DNA of 64,000 nucleotides from Limnanthes douglasii subsp. nivea (taxonomy: Eukaryota; Streptophyta; Magnoliopsida; Brassicales; Limnanthaceae). The stretch lies in NCBI GenBank assembly GCA_036936605.1, contig JAUPFV010000001.1:343553081-343617080 (forward strand), given 5' to 3'. The notes beneath the pieces are model-generated. The model searched no databases. It was not told the DNA's origin and saw only the letters and a list, made by a program, of their open reading frames with translations. Below, one piece after another: positions 11,640 to 23,322 of the stretch (position 1 is the stretch's first letter; each line of letters begins with the position of its first letter). The position numbers and the translations under genes were made by a program.

Positions 11640-11842
11640 CTATGAAAAATTGTTGGTTGTTTCCCATCGGAACAGAATACGCTCCCCGACGAGGAGAGCC
11701 CGCCGGGTGTAAAATTTCCACCCGACGGGTGAAACACCAACTATGAAAAATCGTTGGTTGTTTCCACCACTGGAGCGGAATACGCTCCCCGATGAGGAGA
11801 ACCCAACCATGTGTAAAATTTCTATCCGGCGGGGCTGCATGA
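11640..11842 (+). repeat. 101-bp tandem repeat, two units, with CCCGACGGG words
   Basis: CTATGAAAAATTGTTGGTTG at 11640 recurs 101 bases later as CTATGAAAAATCGTTGGTTG at 11741. Both units continue through GAATACGCTCCCCGA and TGTAAAATTTC. The short open frames on either strand follow the repeat and are not supported as genes. Confidence 0.75.
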
Positions 11843-11860
11843 ATTTAGTTATAACATACC

Positions 11861-12551
11861 GGAAGAACTACGAAAAATTAAAACTTTATAACATAATGGT
11901 TAGAAAGACTATTTTATTTGGATTTCAAACTCCTCACTAAGATTCTTCTTTTCTCTTTACATCCAATAATCGATTTCAAGTATTTAAAAAAATAGGTTTA
12001 CGGAACTTTGGATGTTTTTCAAATTTTGATTCTGAAAAAAAAAAAAAATCGTTGGATTTTATATATAAATAGAAGATTGAGGGAAATTTTTTGGTGTTTT
12101 TTCATTTTGAGGTTAAATGTACATAAATTTCACTATAAGACGCAGAATCTATTTAGTAAAAAAAGTAAAATAGTGAAAAATTAAAAATATACTTTTTATA
12201 TATGGAGCTGGTTATAATTTGCGTGGCCGAAATTTAGCAGAAGTCACAGTAGAAAGCTACTATTGTGTCTGTGGGGAGAGGAACATAAAAGATGTTCTTG
12301 TCTCACTTAAAAATATCAGACAATTTTCTAACGTCTTTACCAATAAACCTAAACACATCTTCCAGGCATATCACTTGGACTCGGAACTTGAGTCCGTTAT
12401 GTAATGATTCGTATTGTTCTGAGAGCTTTTTTTCACGCACCAATTTACTTCTACAACAATACATAGAATAAGTGTTTCTTCAAACACTCACATAAATTTG
12501 ATCCAGTTATTTACGAAAGCAAACCTAGACACAGTGTGCTTTTATATATCA
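11861..12551. other. 3' flank of the PPR gene and AT-rich spacer
   Basis: Contains the downstream (3' UTR side, minus strand) flank of the PPR gene. A 61-codon plus-strand frame at 12219-12404 has no recognisable domain and no splice context. No clear AATAAA signal was identified. Confidence 0.4.
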
Positions 12552-14587
12552 CTATCCTTCATCTGAAAAGTATCTCCTCACTCGAACCCTCTCGCCGTTG
12601 AAATGAATATATTTCCATTTAGATAGATATCTTTTAAGAACTAGCTTCTGATTCTCCTCTTCTCCTTTTCTTTTGAAGGCACGTGCCACTTTCCTCACAG
12701 TATTTTCATCCGGTTTGACATCCAATTCCTCCATGTCCGCAAATACCTGGATATACCGTAAACAATGTATAAGCTTTGCATAACCACATCACTCTCAAGT
12801 TCTATGCGTGAAAAGGTCCAGAAACTACATCGGCAGAAAATATAAATAAATTCTTTCATTTAGACTTCAGAAGTTAAATCTAGACTCGTGAGGCGCCAAC
12901 AAAGAAGTTTAAGATTCATTTGTTTCAGCAAAATTAGAGATTTTAATGCAAAAACTAATGTAATTGGTACTAAAATTATTTAGAATGTCTACTAGGGGCG
13001 AACTCTGAAGTGTGAAAGGTTTGGTCATGTGGATTTTGCAATTCTCAAGCCTGAGCTTCTATATGACAGCTCTAGACTCAGATCCAACTCCAGTTCCACC
13101 CCTAAATATGAATGCAGGAGAATGAGTAGTGGGATTACCTCAATCAATTTATCTTGCATGTCATGATGATCATACAAAGAGATCATTCTAGAAAACAAGC
13201 GCTTAGAAACAGACCGTGTTTGAGTATGCAAAATCATGTTCCACAGTGTTTCGGCCTCATCCGGTCTCTTATCCATATCAAATGCTAACAGAAGAGTATC
13301 GAACGTCCCCATTGTTGCGCCTTGACCTTTGCTTAACATCCACTTAGCCACCTGTTTACCAATATTCCAAATTCGAAATAAGTGAACCCGATACGGCGAT
13401 ACTACAGCTCGAGGTATATTATATTAGTAAACCAATGGGATACCTGAATTACACGGCGCCACTGGCTCCTCCGTCTCAATATTTTTAATGCTTTAGCTGC
13501 TGCAATCATAGGAAACTCCGTCTCCCAGGCTATCCACTTATTCAAAGCTCCATACACGGCCTCTTTTTCATTTGGAACTTCGGAGATCTGCACCTCGATG
13601 CCAATTATAACCGGATTATAGTTTCGGCACTTATTGCATAGAGTCCATCAGTAAAAGATGCCACAATGTTTTCTTCTAAGTTAAACAAATTGGTCTAAGT
13701 TTCAAACGACAAAAAAACCCCGAAGAAACTTACGCTTCTGATCAAATTGAGTGCCTTTTTTCCAGAACCAGCTGAGTCTTTCTTTTTCCACAAGTGAAAT
13801 TCTTTCTTTCCTACCTTCTTTATATCTTTCCTGCACTAAGTTTGTATGAATTAATAAAAACCTAACAAAGATAAGCAAGCACTAATCATCATTCATTCGA
13901 AAAGCAGAACCGGTTAATCAACACACTCTCAAACATATACTTCAAAACGAAAAGATACGGTCTCAGGTTGAAATACGACTTTAGGTGATTCCAGGATCAA
14001 AAGCCAATAACTTTTGATCTATCGCATTAATACTAAATACACATTTATGGTGCTGAAAGCATTATATGTTCAGCAACCAGTAGCATACCGTGTTTCATGT
14101 ACCGGCTTAACGATCTGCCTTCCGGCAGACTGTGTCTTGGAATCAAAATGACTGTATCCAACTCGGTTGTGAGAGCACCGGACATAATGAACACCTGATA
14201 CATACTAATCATATAAACCAACTTCAATCTTCATGTAGAAGAGACTAAAAAAAATCTAAAGTCCAAAGTCAAATTGCGAACATGTGAATCACTTAAAAAC
14301 CCCAAACTCCCAAATCATGTAAATTGTCATAAATTTAGATAAACCAACTTCAATCCTTATGAACAAGAGGCTCTAAACAATCTAAAATTCCAAAGTTTAA
14401 TCGCAGTCAGCTGTATAAGCAAGGCAATCACTGTAACATCCCAACTTCCAAATCACTCGAATTCTAATAAATTTATAAAATCTGCAGTTAGATAATTACA
14501 AAAAAAAAAAAAATCACTTGAGAACTACACAGTAGTTTTGCGTACCTTGTTTATTCCCTGAAGAGGGAAATAGCTACAAGTCGTCAT
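12552..14587 (-). CDS. PPR-type protein like Arabidopsis At4g18975, six exons
   Basis: Exons, in transcription order, are 14587-14546, 14194-14103, 13830-13734, 13587-13444, 13351-13139 and 12746-12552 (TAG stop at 12554-12552). Together they total 783 bases, or 260 residues, with no internal stop; the Arabidopsis relative is of similar size as I recall. Recognisable segments are KKEFHLWKKKDSAGSGKKAL, PNEKEAVYGALNKWIAWETE, AKWMLSKGQGATMGTFDTLL, DEAETLWNMILHT and a C-terminal YIHFNGERVRVRRYFSDEG. The family is annotated as pentatricopeptide-repeat protein, normally organellar RNA metabolism; that role is inferred, since only weak repeat character is visible. Introns 3-5 have clean GT-AG borders. 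The exon 2 donor at 14103 (CG then GTACAT) was chosen because the better-looking donor at 14089 breaks the frame, so the N-terminal part is less sure. Exon 1 (14 residues) is duplicated at 5816-5775. Confidence 0.85.
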
Positions 14588-14763
14588 TTTTTCAAGCCTC
14601 TAATGGCAGCTTATCATGTGTTTAGTAACAGATACGTCGATTCTTACTTTCAACGAAGCTTAATCTTTAAATAAAAATGGCAAGCCAGTTTTAAAAATCT
14701 GCGACATCTCAGTGTGTGTTGCAGTCCAGGTTCTGGAAAAATTCATTAGACAAACCCACAGTA

Positions 14764-14773
14764 ACGACGTCGT
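14764..14773. promoter_or_regulatory. ACGACGTCGT palindrome upstream of the PPR gene
   Basis: A perfect 10-bp palindrome with a GACGTC core, the type bound by plant bZIP factors of the TGA/CREB class, lies about 180 bases upstream of the PPR start codon. A related ACGATGCCGT lies next to it. It is kept in the promoter copy near 6006. Function is inferred from the ACGT core only. Confidence 0.4.
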
Positions 14774-14818
14774 ATAGACTGAAAATGAAACGATGCCGTA
14801 TGGCAGTGAAAAAATAAC

Positions 14819-14825
14819 AAAAAAA
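14819..14825 (-). terminator. Pol III T7 terminator of tRNA-Asp
   Basis: Seven A residues on the plus strand give TTTTTTT on the coding strand immediately after the tRNA 3' end, the standard RNA polymerase III stop. Confidence 0.85.
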
Positions 14826-14897
14826 CGCCGTTGCCGGGGATCGAACCCGGGTCACCCGCGTGACAGGCGGGAATACTTACCACTATACTACAACGAC
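14826..14897 (-). tRNA. tRNA-Asp (GUC)
   Basis: The minus strand forms a 72-nt cloverleaf that starts GTCGTTGTAGTATAGTGG and ends CCCCGGCAACGGCG. The acceptor stem is closed by pairing of GTCGTTG with CAACGGC (including a G-U-type wobble), the anticodon loop CTGTCAC gives anticodon GTC, and the T loop is GGTTCGATCCC. The internal A box (TAGTATAGTGGT) and B box (GGTTCGATCCC) match Pol III consensus. CCA is not encoded, as expected for a nuclear gene. It lies between RAN1 and the PPR gene on the same strand, and its terminator borders the PPR upstream region. Confidence 0.97.
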
Positions 14898-15443
14898 TTC
14901 TTGTTTGATATGTTACACCTATGTTATTTGACTTTCAAATTAACCCACTAAAGCATGATTATGATATTAACTAGAGTTCGTTTAAAAATATTTATTAAAT
15001 TTGATGGACCAAACAAGAAATCATATTCCGTAAAAAGAGTCTGCATTGCCTTTTATTATTAGTGATCGAATTGACATACTAACTTTGTCTTGAAGGAGAG
15101 AGAACGAACTTTAATGAGACATTGAGAGAAATCAATTGATAACATTGTTATATAGAACATATCTACATAGAGATGGAGCATAAACGTTGGTAGGGTCACA
15201 AGAGAAGAGGCAACTTTACATTTTTACATTAAAAATCCCAACAAGTTACAAGAAGATTGCATTGTGCAGCCAAATTTACATGAAAGTGGGAGATGCAATC
15301 ATATCCCCAAGGCATCACCAATCCATAAATGGGGAAGATACAACCAAGCTGGCAACCGAAAGTTTGAAAAATTGACAAAATTGGGTTATAGATTTGAATT
15401 GTACCCAACTTTAGCTGTTGATCTACATTCTTCTTATATCTTC
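14898..15443. other. Intergenic: 3' flank of RAN1 and upstream flank of tRNA-Asp
   Basis: Short plus-strand frames at 15187-15464 have no recognised domain. The segment next to 15444 is the 3' UTR side of RAN1. Nothing else is seen. Confidence 0.5.
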
Positions 15444-18400
15444 CTACTCTATAGTAATTTCTAAGATGGTAGTAAGTCTAGGTCTTTTGTATCTCCTTAG
15501 AAGCAGAGAAGAGCAAACAACACTCACAGAAGAAAGAGCCATGCATGCACCAGCGGCCCACGGCGGCAACTGTATCTTTAGAAGTGGGAAGAAAAACCCA
15601 GCAGCAATGGGAATGGCAATGACATTATAACCCATGGCAAATATATAATTTAGTCGGATTCGTGAAAAAGTTTTACGTGAAAGATCAATGGCTGTGATTA
15701 CATCTTCTAAGTTGCTCTTCATTAACACGTAGTCAGCTGCTTCTATGGCTATATCTGTCCCTGCCCCAATTGCCATACCCACATCTGCAGCCGCTAGACC
15801 TGGGGAGTCATTTATACCGTCCCCAACCATAGCAACGATGCTTCCATCCTGCTGAAATGAGCGAACAACATCAGCTTTTCCTGCAGGCATCACCTCTGCT
15901 CTTACGTCTTGAATACCAAGCTGCACAAAGAACGAAGGATCTCAAAACCATGAAAATATCAAAACATGTACATTGTACAAATATGATCAATCTATAAGTA
16001 TACTTCCAAACTAATACAGCTGACCGTGTTTGGTTTGTGTTTTTTCTTTTCATTGTTCTCAATTTCATTGAAAAGGAAAAACTCTTATGGAAAAGAGTTG
16101 ATTAGCTAAGAATGAAAATTGTTTTAAAGAAAATGAAAACAATTTTCATTTTCAAAAATCAAACCAAGTTTTTCATTTTCTTTAAAAATGAAAATGAAAA
16201 TTATAATGGATTTTTCATTTTTTTTATATTCAAAATTAAAACAAAAGTTGTTTTCACAACTAGAAATTTGAATTTGTTTTCAGAAAAAAAGGAAGTATAA
16301 CTAGTAAAAAACAGAGTGAGAATTTGAGGAATGAAAGTTTTTTGCGTATGGGAATAGGTAAATTAGTAAATATACAAGTTATATTCACACCTCTTTAGCC
16401 ACTGCTCTAGCTGTCCTCCAATTATCCCCAGTAACCATAACAGGTGTAACGCCCATTTTAATTAGACCATCCACAACAACATGAGCTTCTCTTTTTAATG
16501 GGTCCGCGATACCCAAGACACCAATTAAGTCATCGTTAAGGCCAACAAGTACACCAGTTTTTGCACCATCTTCGAGTTCTACCAAGAAATTTTCAATATC
16601 GCTGGAAATGTTAATTCCACTCTCATTCATAAGCTTCCGATTTCCAACCTGGCCATGGTAAATTACCTCGAATTAGTGAATCGCGAGTAGTAATGAAGCA
16701 TGTTGCTATAATGCTTCGATTTATATTAGTCGTAAGAAAATAGTGAGGGAACTCACCAAAACCCTTTTGTCATTGATCAAGCACTGGATACCTCTTCCTG
16801 GTAGAGCTATAAAATCAGAGACATCAGCCAACCATTCAGAATCTTGACCCTCAGTTTTGTTGGTTTGAGCATCCTTTGTTATAGTAGACTTGTCAAAGAA
16901 GAGACAGTGGCGTGCATATTCTACTATTGCTCTTCCTAAGGGGTGTTCACTGCTAGCCTAAGGGAAGACAGTAAAAAATAGAGTAATTAGTTACCAGAAT
17001 TATTTCTATCACTATGGGTGCCTCCAAAACAAACAATTGAGGGAAATAAATAGAAAGGAGAAAAGTGGTACCAAATTTTCTCTCAAACTGTACAAGATAT
17101 AATTTGGAGAGTACTCATTTGTTGAGACTTTTACATACAAGTTCGAAAATAATTTCCACATCCAAACAAGAATTTCTATTGTTATCATATTTTTTTATTT
17201 TCACTTCACTTTTTCCCCTTTTAGTTTTCCCCCTATTTTATAATATTGCCAAATATTCAAAGAAATGTAGGAACTACCTCTGCAGAAGCCACCAACATGA
17301 GAAATTCACCACGTTCCATCTCAGAGAAAACTTTTGCAGTAGTTACTGTGGCTTTTCCCTGGGTTAGGGTTCCTGTTTTGTCAAATATTACATATTTAAT
17401 CTTCTGAGCTCTTTCCAATGCATCCCCTCCTTTGATCAGCACGCCATTGTTAGCACCAACTCCAGTTGCAACCATAACAGCAGTCGGAGTAGCCAATCCA
17501 AGGGCACATGGACAAGCAATAACTACAACCGATATTGAAAACATAAGGGAGAAAACAAAGTAATTTCCGTTGTCTGGTACCCATTCTTTTGGATAAACTC
17601 CGAATGCTCCACAAATCAACCTACAGGTGATTAATGAAAATGTAAGTATTTCAATCGATTTTATGATTCTTATTGTAAATCAAAGAATGGGTGACTCAAA
17701 ACTCACCAGCCCAAAAATGTTATGAGTGATAACACAACAACCACAGGTACAAATATGCTTGCAACCTACAAGCCATATAGATAAATTTGATAAGCTGAAT
17801 GCCAGAGTTACTTATAAGTTGATGTGTTGAAATTGTGAAAACAGAGAGTACAGCCATGTCAAGTACAATTAAAACTGACGATATAGATGTTGTTTCTCAA
17901 TAAGAAGCTTGAATTAGCTGAAGATTAGGGCTCCAGTATGTGATAAGAGAAAGCACACCAAATCTAATATCCGGTTAGTTTATAGAAGTTTACAATCCAT
18001 ATAGCATCTAACATAGTTTACATACTTTATTATCGTTCTATAGAACTTGGGAAAGAAAGATAGATAATGGCACCAATTACTTCAAAAAAGAGAACTATTT
18101 GCTATTTCTAATGGATAGAAACTCAGCACAATATCATAACCACTAAATTGCTTCATTGTCTTCCAGAAATTAGACACATATCATGGCACATCCTTGAGTA
18201 AAGCACAAAAAAAAAAGCAACGAACTTCTTAGCAGCATATGTCAAGCCACTTCTATTGATGCACAAAGAAAGTAAAGTAACAGTTCCTCGTAAACCTAAA
18301 TGAACCATTTTGCATTTGTTTTCATGAAATAACTTTGTGTAATATATTATATGACATTTAAAGCAATATGTCTACAAAAATAAAAATGATAAAATATCTT

Positions 18401-21400
18401 GCATCCAAACCAAATGTCCTAAATAAAGACACATTTATACAACCAATAGCATTTTCATATACAATAAAAAGGGCTTTTTATTGTTAGCAATAATTATTTT
18501 CTGTCTCCAGTCCCCTCAATTCAATAAATTTTCAATTTTAGATGCAAGATAAATGCTTAAACAATCTTACAGAATAGGTTCCTAGGCTCTGTGTGGCATA
18601 AACACTACCATGAAGCTGAGCATGAGTTAAACAGTATCTATTATAAGAAAAGCACTTACGAAATCGGCAAATTTCTGAATAGGAGCTTTTGCCATCTGAG
18701 CTGTTTCAACCATGCTGATTATCTGGCTTAGAACCCCATCAGATCCCACTCTGGTAGCCCGTATATGAAGGGCACCATGTAAATTTATTGTCCCCCCAAT
18801 AACTGGTGAATTCACCTCTTTCGATACAGGAACAGATTCACCAGTTACCATACTTTCATTAACATAAGTAGAACCCCACACCACAGCACCATCAGCGGGA
18901 ATTTTCGCCCCGGGAAGAACTTTTAATGTGTCACCAGGCTGAATCAGCAAAGCATCAATTTCTCTCTCCGCTACGCACTTGCCACCTATACCAACAAAAA
19001 TAGAATTACTCAGCCCGTTGTTCGCTCTGAATATACATTTAGGAGTCAAGGTTCATCCTCACTACAATCAGAACATAATTTGCTTATAGCTTCTAATTAT
19101 CAAGTGTAAACAATTCAGACCTCAAATTAAATATATTTTGGAGAGCTAAACACTTCAACGACACATATAACCAGGGGTAAGTTAAAAACCAGGTTAGATC
19201 AGGTTGGGACCCGAAAAGTATTATTCACACATTTGACTATCTGATATTTGTCCAAATTTTGGATATGTGTGACCAGGACCCCCTGACAACAGGATATATC
19301 CGAATTATCTATTGATGTTCCACCCATTTCAAAGTAATTATTGTTCAAGCTAAGGGAGGCACACTCATATTGTCAGCTATTGAAAAAAGTACTTCACAGC
19401 CTTACATATTATCTAACAATAATGGGAAAAAGAAGGGAGATGAAAGCTGAAGAGAAACAAAACAAAAGTTACCTTTGTCTTTGACTAGTAAAAGTGCAGT
19501 TGCTGGTGCGAATTCTACTAACTTCTTGATAGCATCTGATGTTTTTCCCTTCGCAAGACATTCCAAATACTTCCCAAACAATACAAAAGTTATAAGCATT
19601 GCACTTGTTTCGAAATATGTTGGAGACCAGAACCCAGTGACTGCGCCGTACAGAAGTGCCCACACAGAATAAAAATAAGAGGCTGAGGTCCCCAACGCAA
19701 CCAACACATCCATGTTAGTTGAACCATTTCGAAGAGCTCTTCCTGCTGCAATATAGAAGCGCTTTCCAACAACAAACTGAATAACACTCACTAATGCCCA
19801 TTTTAACCAATCGCCCATTAGAAACGGTCCACATCTCCACAGCAGCAAGGAATCCAGGAGTGGTATGTGAGGACAAACTACTTGCACTAGAAATAGAGGA
19901 ATCTGGATCAAACCCATAGAAGACCAAGTATTAATCCAATGCAATAATAATAAGGCATCTTCGATTGTATAATGTAAGGCTAAGAAGGTTCACTCTAGTG
20001 GGACAAAAACAATTTATCGAAGTGCTTTCAGGTTTGATTAATGGTATAAACATATCCACATTTATACATCTAAACATGTTAAAGAAGTTTACTGAGTGAA
20101 TTTATATTTACTGAACAGTGCAGCATATAAATCAAAAGATGGTAAAAGAAAAGATTATCACTACTCACACTGAGAAATAGACTGGATATGAAAAGCCGAA
20201 ACATATTTGCAGTTTCATTATTGTCTTTAGAAGTCAATCTTGTATAAGGATTCATAACATGTAACTTAAATTTCCCGTTGCTTGCTCCTTCAATTCCGTC
20301 CACAACGCATCTATTACTGATAACCTCAGGATCAAAGACTACTTCTAGTTCTCCTGAATTCCGGTTAAAACGAAATTGTCTAATCCCTTTTAGTTGGGTA
20401 AGTATGCCTTCTAGAATCTGTGCATCGACTTCACTGAATACCCCAGCAACACCTAGGATGAGTTTGTCCTGTTCACTGCTCTGCACGAATGAACCTTCAA
20501 AGCCAGCATCTTCAATAGCATTGACTATATCCTCTTTACTGGTTATAGTGGGATCATACTCAACTTCTCCTAACGATGTAGATAAGGCAACAACAGCTCT
20601 TTTGACACCCGGAAGATTTTTCAAAATACCTTCAACGGAATTGACACAGGCTGCACATGTCATACCCCCAATAGTGAACTGTCCCACCAAAGTAGCATGA
20701 GCCTTGATCCCAATCGAACTCGGTTCAGGTAAAATCTCCGCCTCAAATCCCGCATCTTCAATTGCATCCTTGATGTCATCTTCCTGAAATTCAAAAACCA
20801 AATTCCTTATATAATCACCTAGGCTACAAAAAGGATGCAACATAACTCTCTAGACCTCGAAGATGAACTCAAACAGAAAAGGGCAAATCATCATTCTTAC
20901 AACAATTACAAAAAAAATAAGAAAAAACATCCGACTTTACCGGTAAAAATCTAACTCTCAGGTGCATCAAGATTACGATGTCACTTTAATACCAACATTC
21001 TGAGTTAGCAAAGTCCTGAAGTATTTTGTTTCAACCATAACAATAATGATAAACAGTCAACATTTAATTCACCTAATAAATGCTTGGATTGGCCAAAACA
21101 TTTATAACCATTAGCTCTTAACTTGAATTCCAATGTTTTAGAACATAAAATTTCAACAGCAAGTAATCCATAACAATTAGCTTCTTAACTACGTTCCCGG
21201 TAGATGATGATCATTAAACAAAGAAAGAACATATACTACCTAAAGTTTCAAACTACAGACAACCCTCAGCTCCACATGAGAAGTCTAAATATCGATCCCT
21301 AGTCTAACAATCTGAGCTAAGGTTGACAGATTTATAGAGAAAATTCAAAGAGAAGAGAAGAGAAGACTAACAACCTTAACCAAATTAGGATTAAAAACAA

Positions 21401-21698
21401 CGTCAGCTCTGTTCTGCAGCAACGCGACAGACGCTTGCATCACGCCATTGACACTACTCAAAGCTGCTTCGACGGAATTCGAACAAGCAGCGCAGGTCAT
21501 CCCCGTTACTCTGACCTGAATTTTCCTGGTAGCTCCTTCGATTCTCGCAGCATATCCGTTGCTGTTTCCATCTTCGTAAGAATCCAACAGACGAACGTCT
21601 TCCATGTCATCAGAATCTTGGCCGGAATTCGTCGACGGAGACATACGAGCGCCGCCTGATAGAGGGACCAACTGCAGGTCCCGTCCACCGGAAGCCAT
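15444..21698 (-). CDS. RAN1: Copper-transporting P1B-type ATPase RAN1/HMA7, nine exons
   Basis: Exons are 21698-21375, 20783-20169, 19902-19473, 18985-18660, 17765-17707, 17620-17278, 16957-16757, 16648-16391 and 15920-15444. All borders are GT-AG and join in frame to 1010 residues (Arabidopsis RAN1 is about 1000). Two heavy-metal domains carry GMTCAAC at 66-72 and 147-153; a third MBD-like region near 219-280 lacks CxxC, as in Arabidopsis. Then come TGES (504-507), the CPC metal-site motif in the membrane (621-623), the phosphorylated DKTGT (665-669), SEHPLG (702-707), TGDNW (839-843), GDGINDSP (885-892), YN (950-951) and MxxSS (979-983). Known role: pumps Cu(I) into the Golgi/ER lumen for ethylene receptors and cuproproteins. 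The start [10 protein letters not shown] matches the family N-terminus and has a GC after ATG. The residue after GDGINDSP is Gly where Arabidopsis has Ala. The gene appears intact. Confidence 0.97.
16026..16290. mobile_element. Possible MITE in RAN1 intron 8
   Basis: Within the 470-bp intron, GTGTTTGGTTTGTGTTTTTT near 16026 is roughly inverted by AAAAATCAAACCAAG near 16154, and the space between and after is a nest of AAAATGAAAA/TTTTCATTTT palindromes. This is typical of hAT-like MITE debris in plant introns. No target duplication was established and splicing borders are unaffected. Confidence 0.3.
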
Positions 21699-22020
21699 CA
21701 GCAAAGGTTTAGAGGGACAGAATCAAGGTTTAGAGAATTAAAGTATGAAGATGGTGGATCGGAGGAGGGACGGAGAAAGAGAGAGTTTTAGCGAGGAATG
21801 AAAATGGAATCTTTGCGAGGAAGAGGGTGGAGACAGCAATTTAAAAAAAATAAAAAAGGTTGTGGTAGATGATATGTCGTCCAGCCCCTCATGGTTTTCA
21901 GTTATTCGCAATTTAAGACTTTGTAGTACATCTGAGTTGTTGAATTGTACTGCAACTGACCTTGGAAACACCAAAGATGCACTATACCAATAACAATTTC
22001 GTTTTCTATACTGGCTAAAT
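21699..22020 (-). promoter_or_regulatory. RAN1 5' UTR and proximal promoter
   Basis: On the minus strand the stretch just before the ATG is pyrimidine-rich (CTCTCTTTCTCCGTCCCTCC), as is common in plant 5' UTRs. No transcription start can be fixed. An open frame covering this stretch has no recognised domain and is not proposed as coding. Confidence 0.45.
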
Positions 22021-22023
22021 TGC

Positions 22024-22037
22024 TTATATATATAAAA
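22024..22037 (-). promoter_or_regulatory. Candidate TATA box for RAN1
   Basis: The minus strand reads TTTATATATATAAG about 330 bases before the start codon. The spacing would give a 5' UTR of about 300 bases. The surrounding DNA is AT-rich, so chance occurrence is possible. GGCTAAATTGC is directly repeated on both sides of it. Confidence 0.3.
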
Positions 22038-22039
22038 GT

Positions 22040-23322
22040 TGTGGCTAAATTGCATTTTAACTTTATCTAGTTTCCTATTTAAATATACAATTATTAATTA
22101 AATATATTTTTTGTAAAATTAAATCAAACCGAGTGCGAAATAATATCCCTATTAAATTTATAATTAATTGCTATATTTTTTTTATTCTATCTTATATATT
22201 TACCGTAATAAAACATGAGAAAATTTAAGTTGAATTTATTGAAAAAAGGTAATTAGTAAAATTATTAAAACGTTTTTAATTAGTTATTCAATTTTCAGTT
22301 AAATATTTAAGTTATTCATCAAATGTAATAATAATTAATTAAATATATAATCAATTATATATTTTAGTTCGTTTTTATATTATAATTGATATATTTTTAG
22401 TTCGTTTTTTTACTATAAAGATTGCTTTTTTAAATAGTCAAATTCGTATTTTATTTTTTACTATTCTAAAATTAATTTGGTTTTAAAATCTCATTTTAAA
22501 AAAATTGATAATTTAACTTATATATCTCCAACAAAATTGGTTAATCAATAAAAAAACATAGTAAATGATATTTTATTATAAATAAAATACATTTTTTAAA
22601 AAAATTAAAAAGGGATAGCCGATTTGGTGGAGTACCACATGTCCCTAACCTGTTTCCCTCCTAGCGTTGGTTCTAAAAAAAGTTTCAAAATACCATTGTT
22701 TTTTTATCTGTTTCATAATATAGGTGTATTTTAATGTTTTTTTTGTCAATATTAAAAATATTAATAAAAAATTTGAAAAAATTAAAAAAAAATTGATTAG
22801 TAGAGTTAATTTTTTGTAAAATAATTAAAATATTTTATTGGTTAGAAATGGAAATATATATAATTATGGGTATTGGAAAACTAAAAAGCATATATTATGA
22901 AGAAAAAATAGATGGAACAATAAATAAAGTGAATAATTATAAGCAAAAAGAATTGGCACGCTAAAAACATGCCGGTCCTTGAACGCATTTGTTGTTCTTA
23001 GTTGTGGAGGTCAGATCCATTAAAGGACAATTGGCTGCAAGACTCCATTAGTCCACACGGCATGGAAACTTTTTTCACGTTTCATATCAAGTATAGGACC
23101 AATCAATATTCAAGACTTCGCCGCGGACGGACGATAGTTATACCAAAACAATATATGCAATATAAAATTACATAAAAATTATATTTTTTGTTAAATTTAT
23201 TTTCATAAATAAGTATACACGCTTTTATAGTTTTGAACATTCATGAAAAAAAAATCAGTTATTATTTTTGTAACAAAAAATATTGGATAAATTTTTTTGT
23301 GTCAAAAATATTAAATAAAATA
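22040..23322. other. Very AT-rich spacer
   Basis: Mostly A/T runs with a GC-richer patch near 22960-23140 that shows no recognised feature. No gene seen. Confidence 0.5.

Noticed and set aside
12219..12404. 61-codon plus-strand frame near the PPR 3' end
   Set aside because: No homology, lies in the probable 3' flank of the opposite-strand gene, and length is within chance expectation.
20278..20700. 140-codon plus-strand open frame
   Set aside because: It is the antisense shadow of RAN1 exon 2, whose minus-strand coding is fully supported by domains and splice sites.
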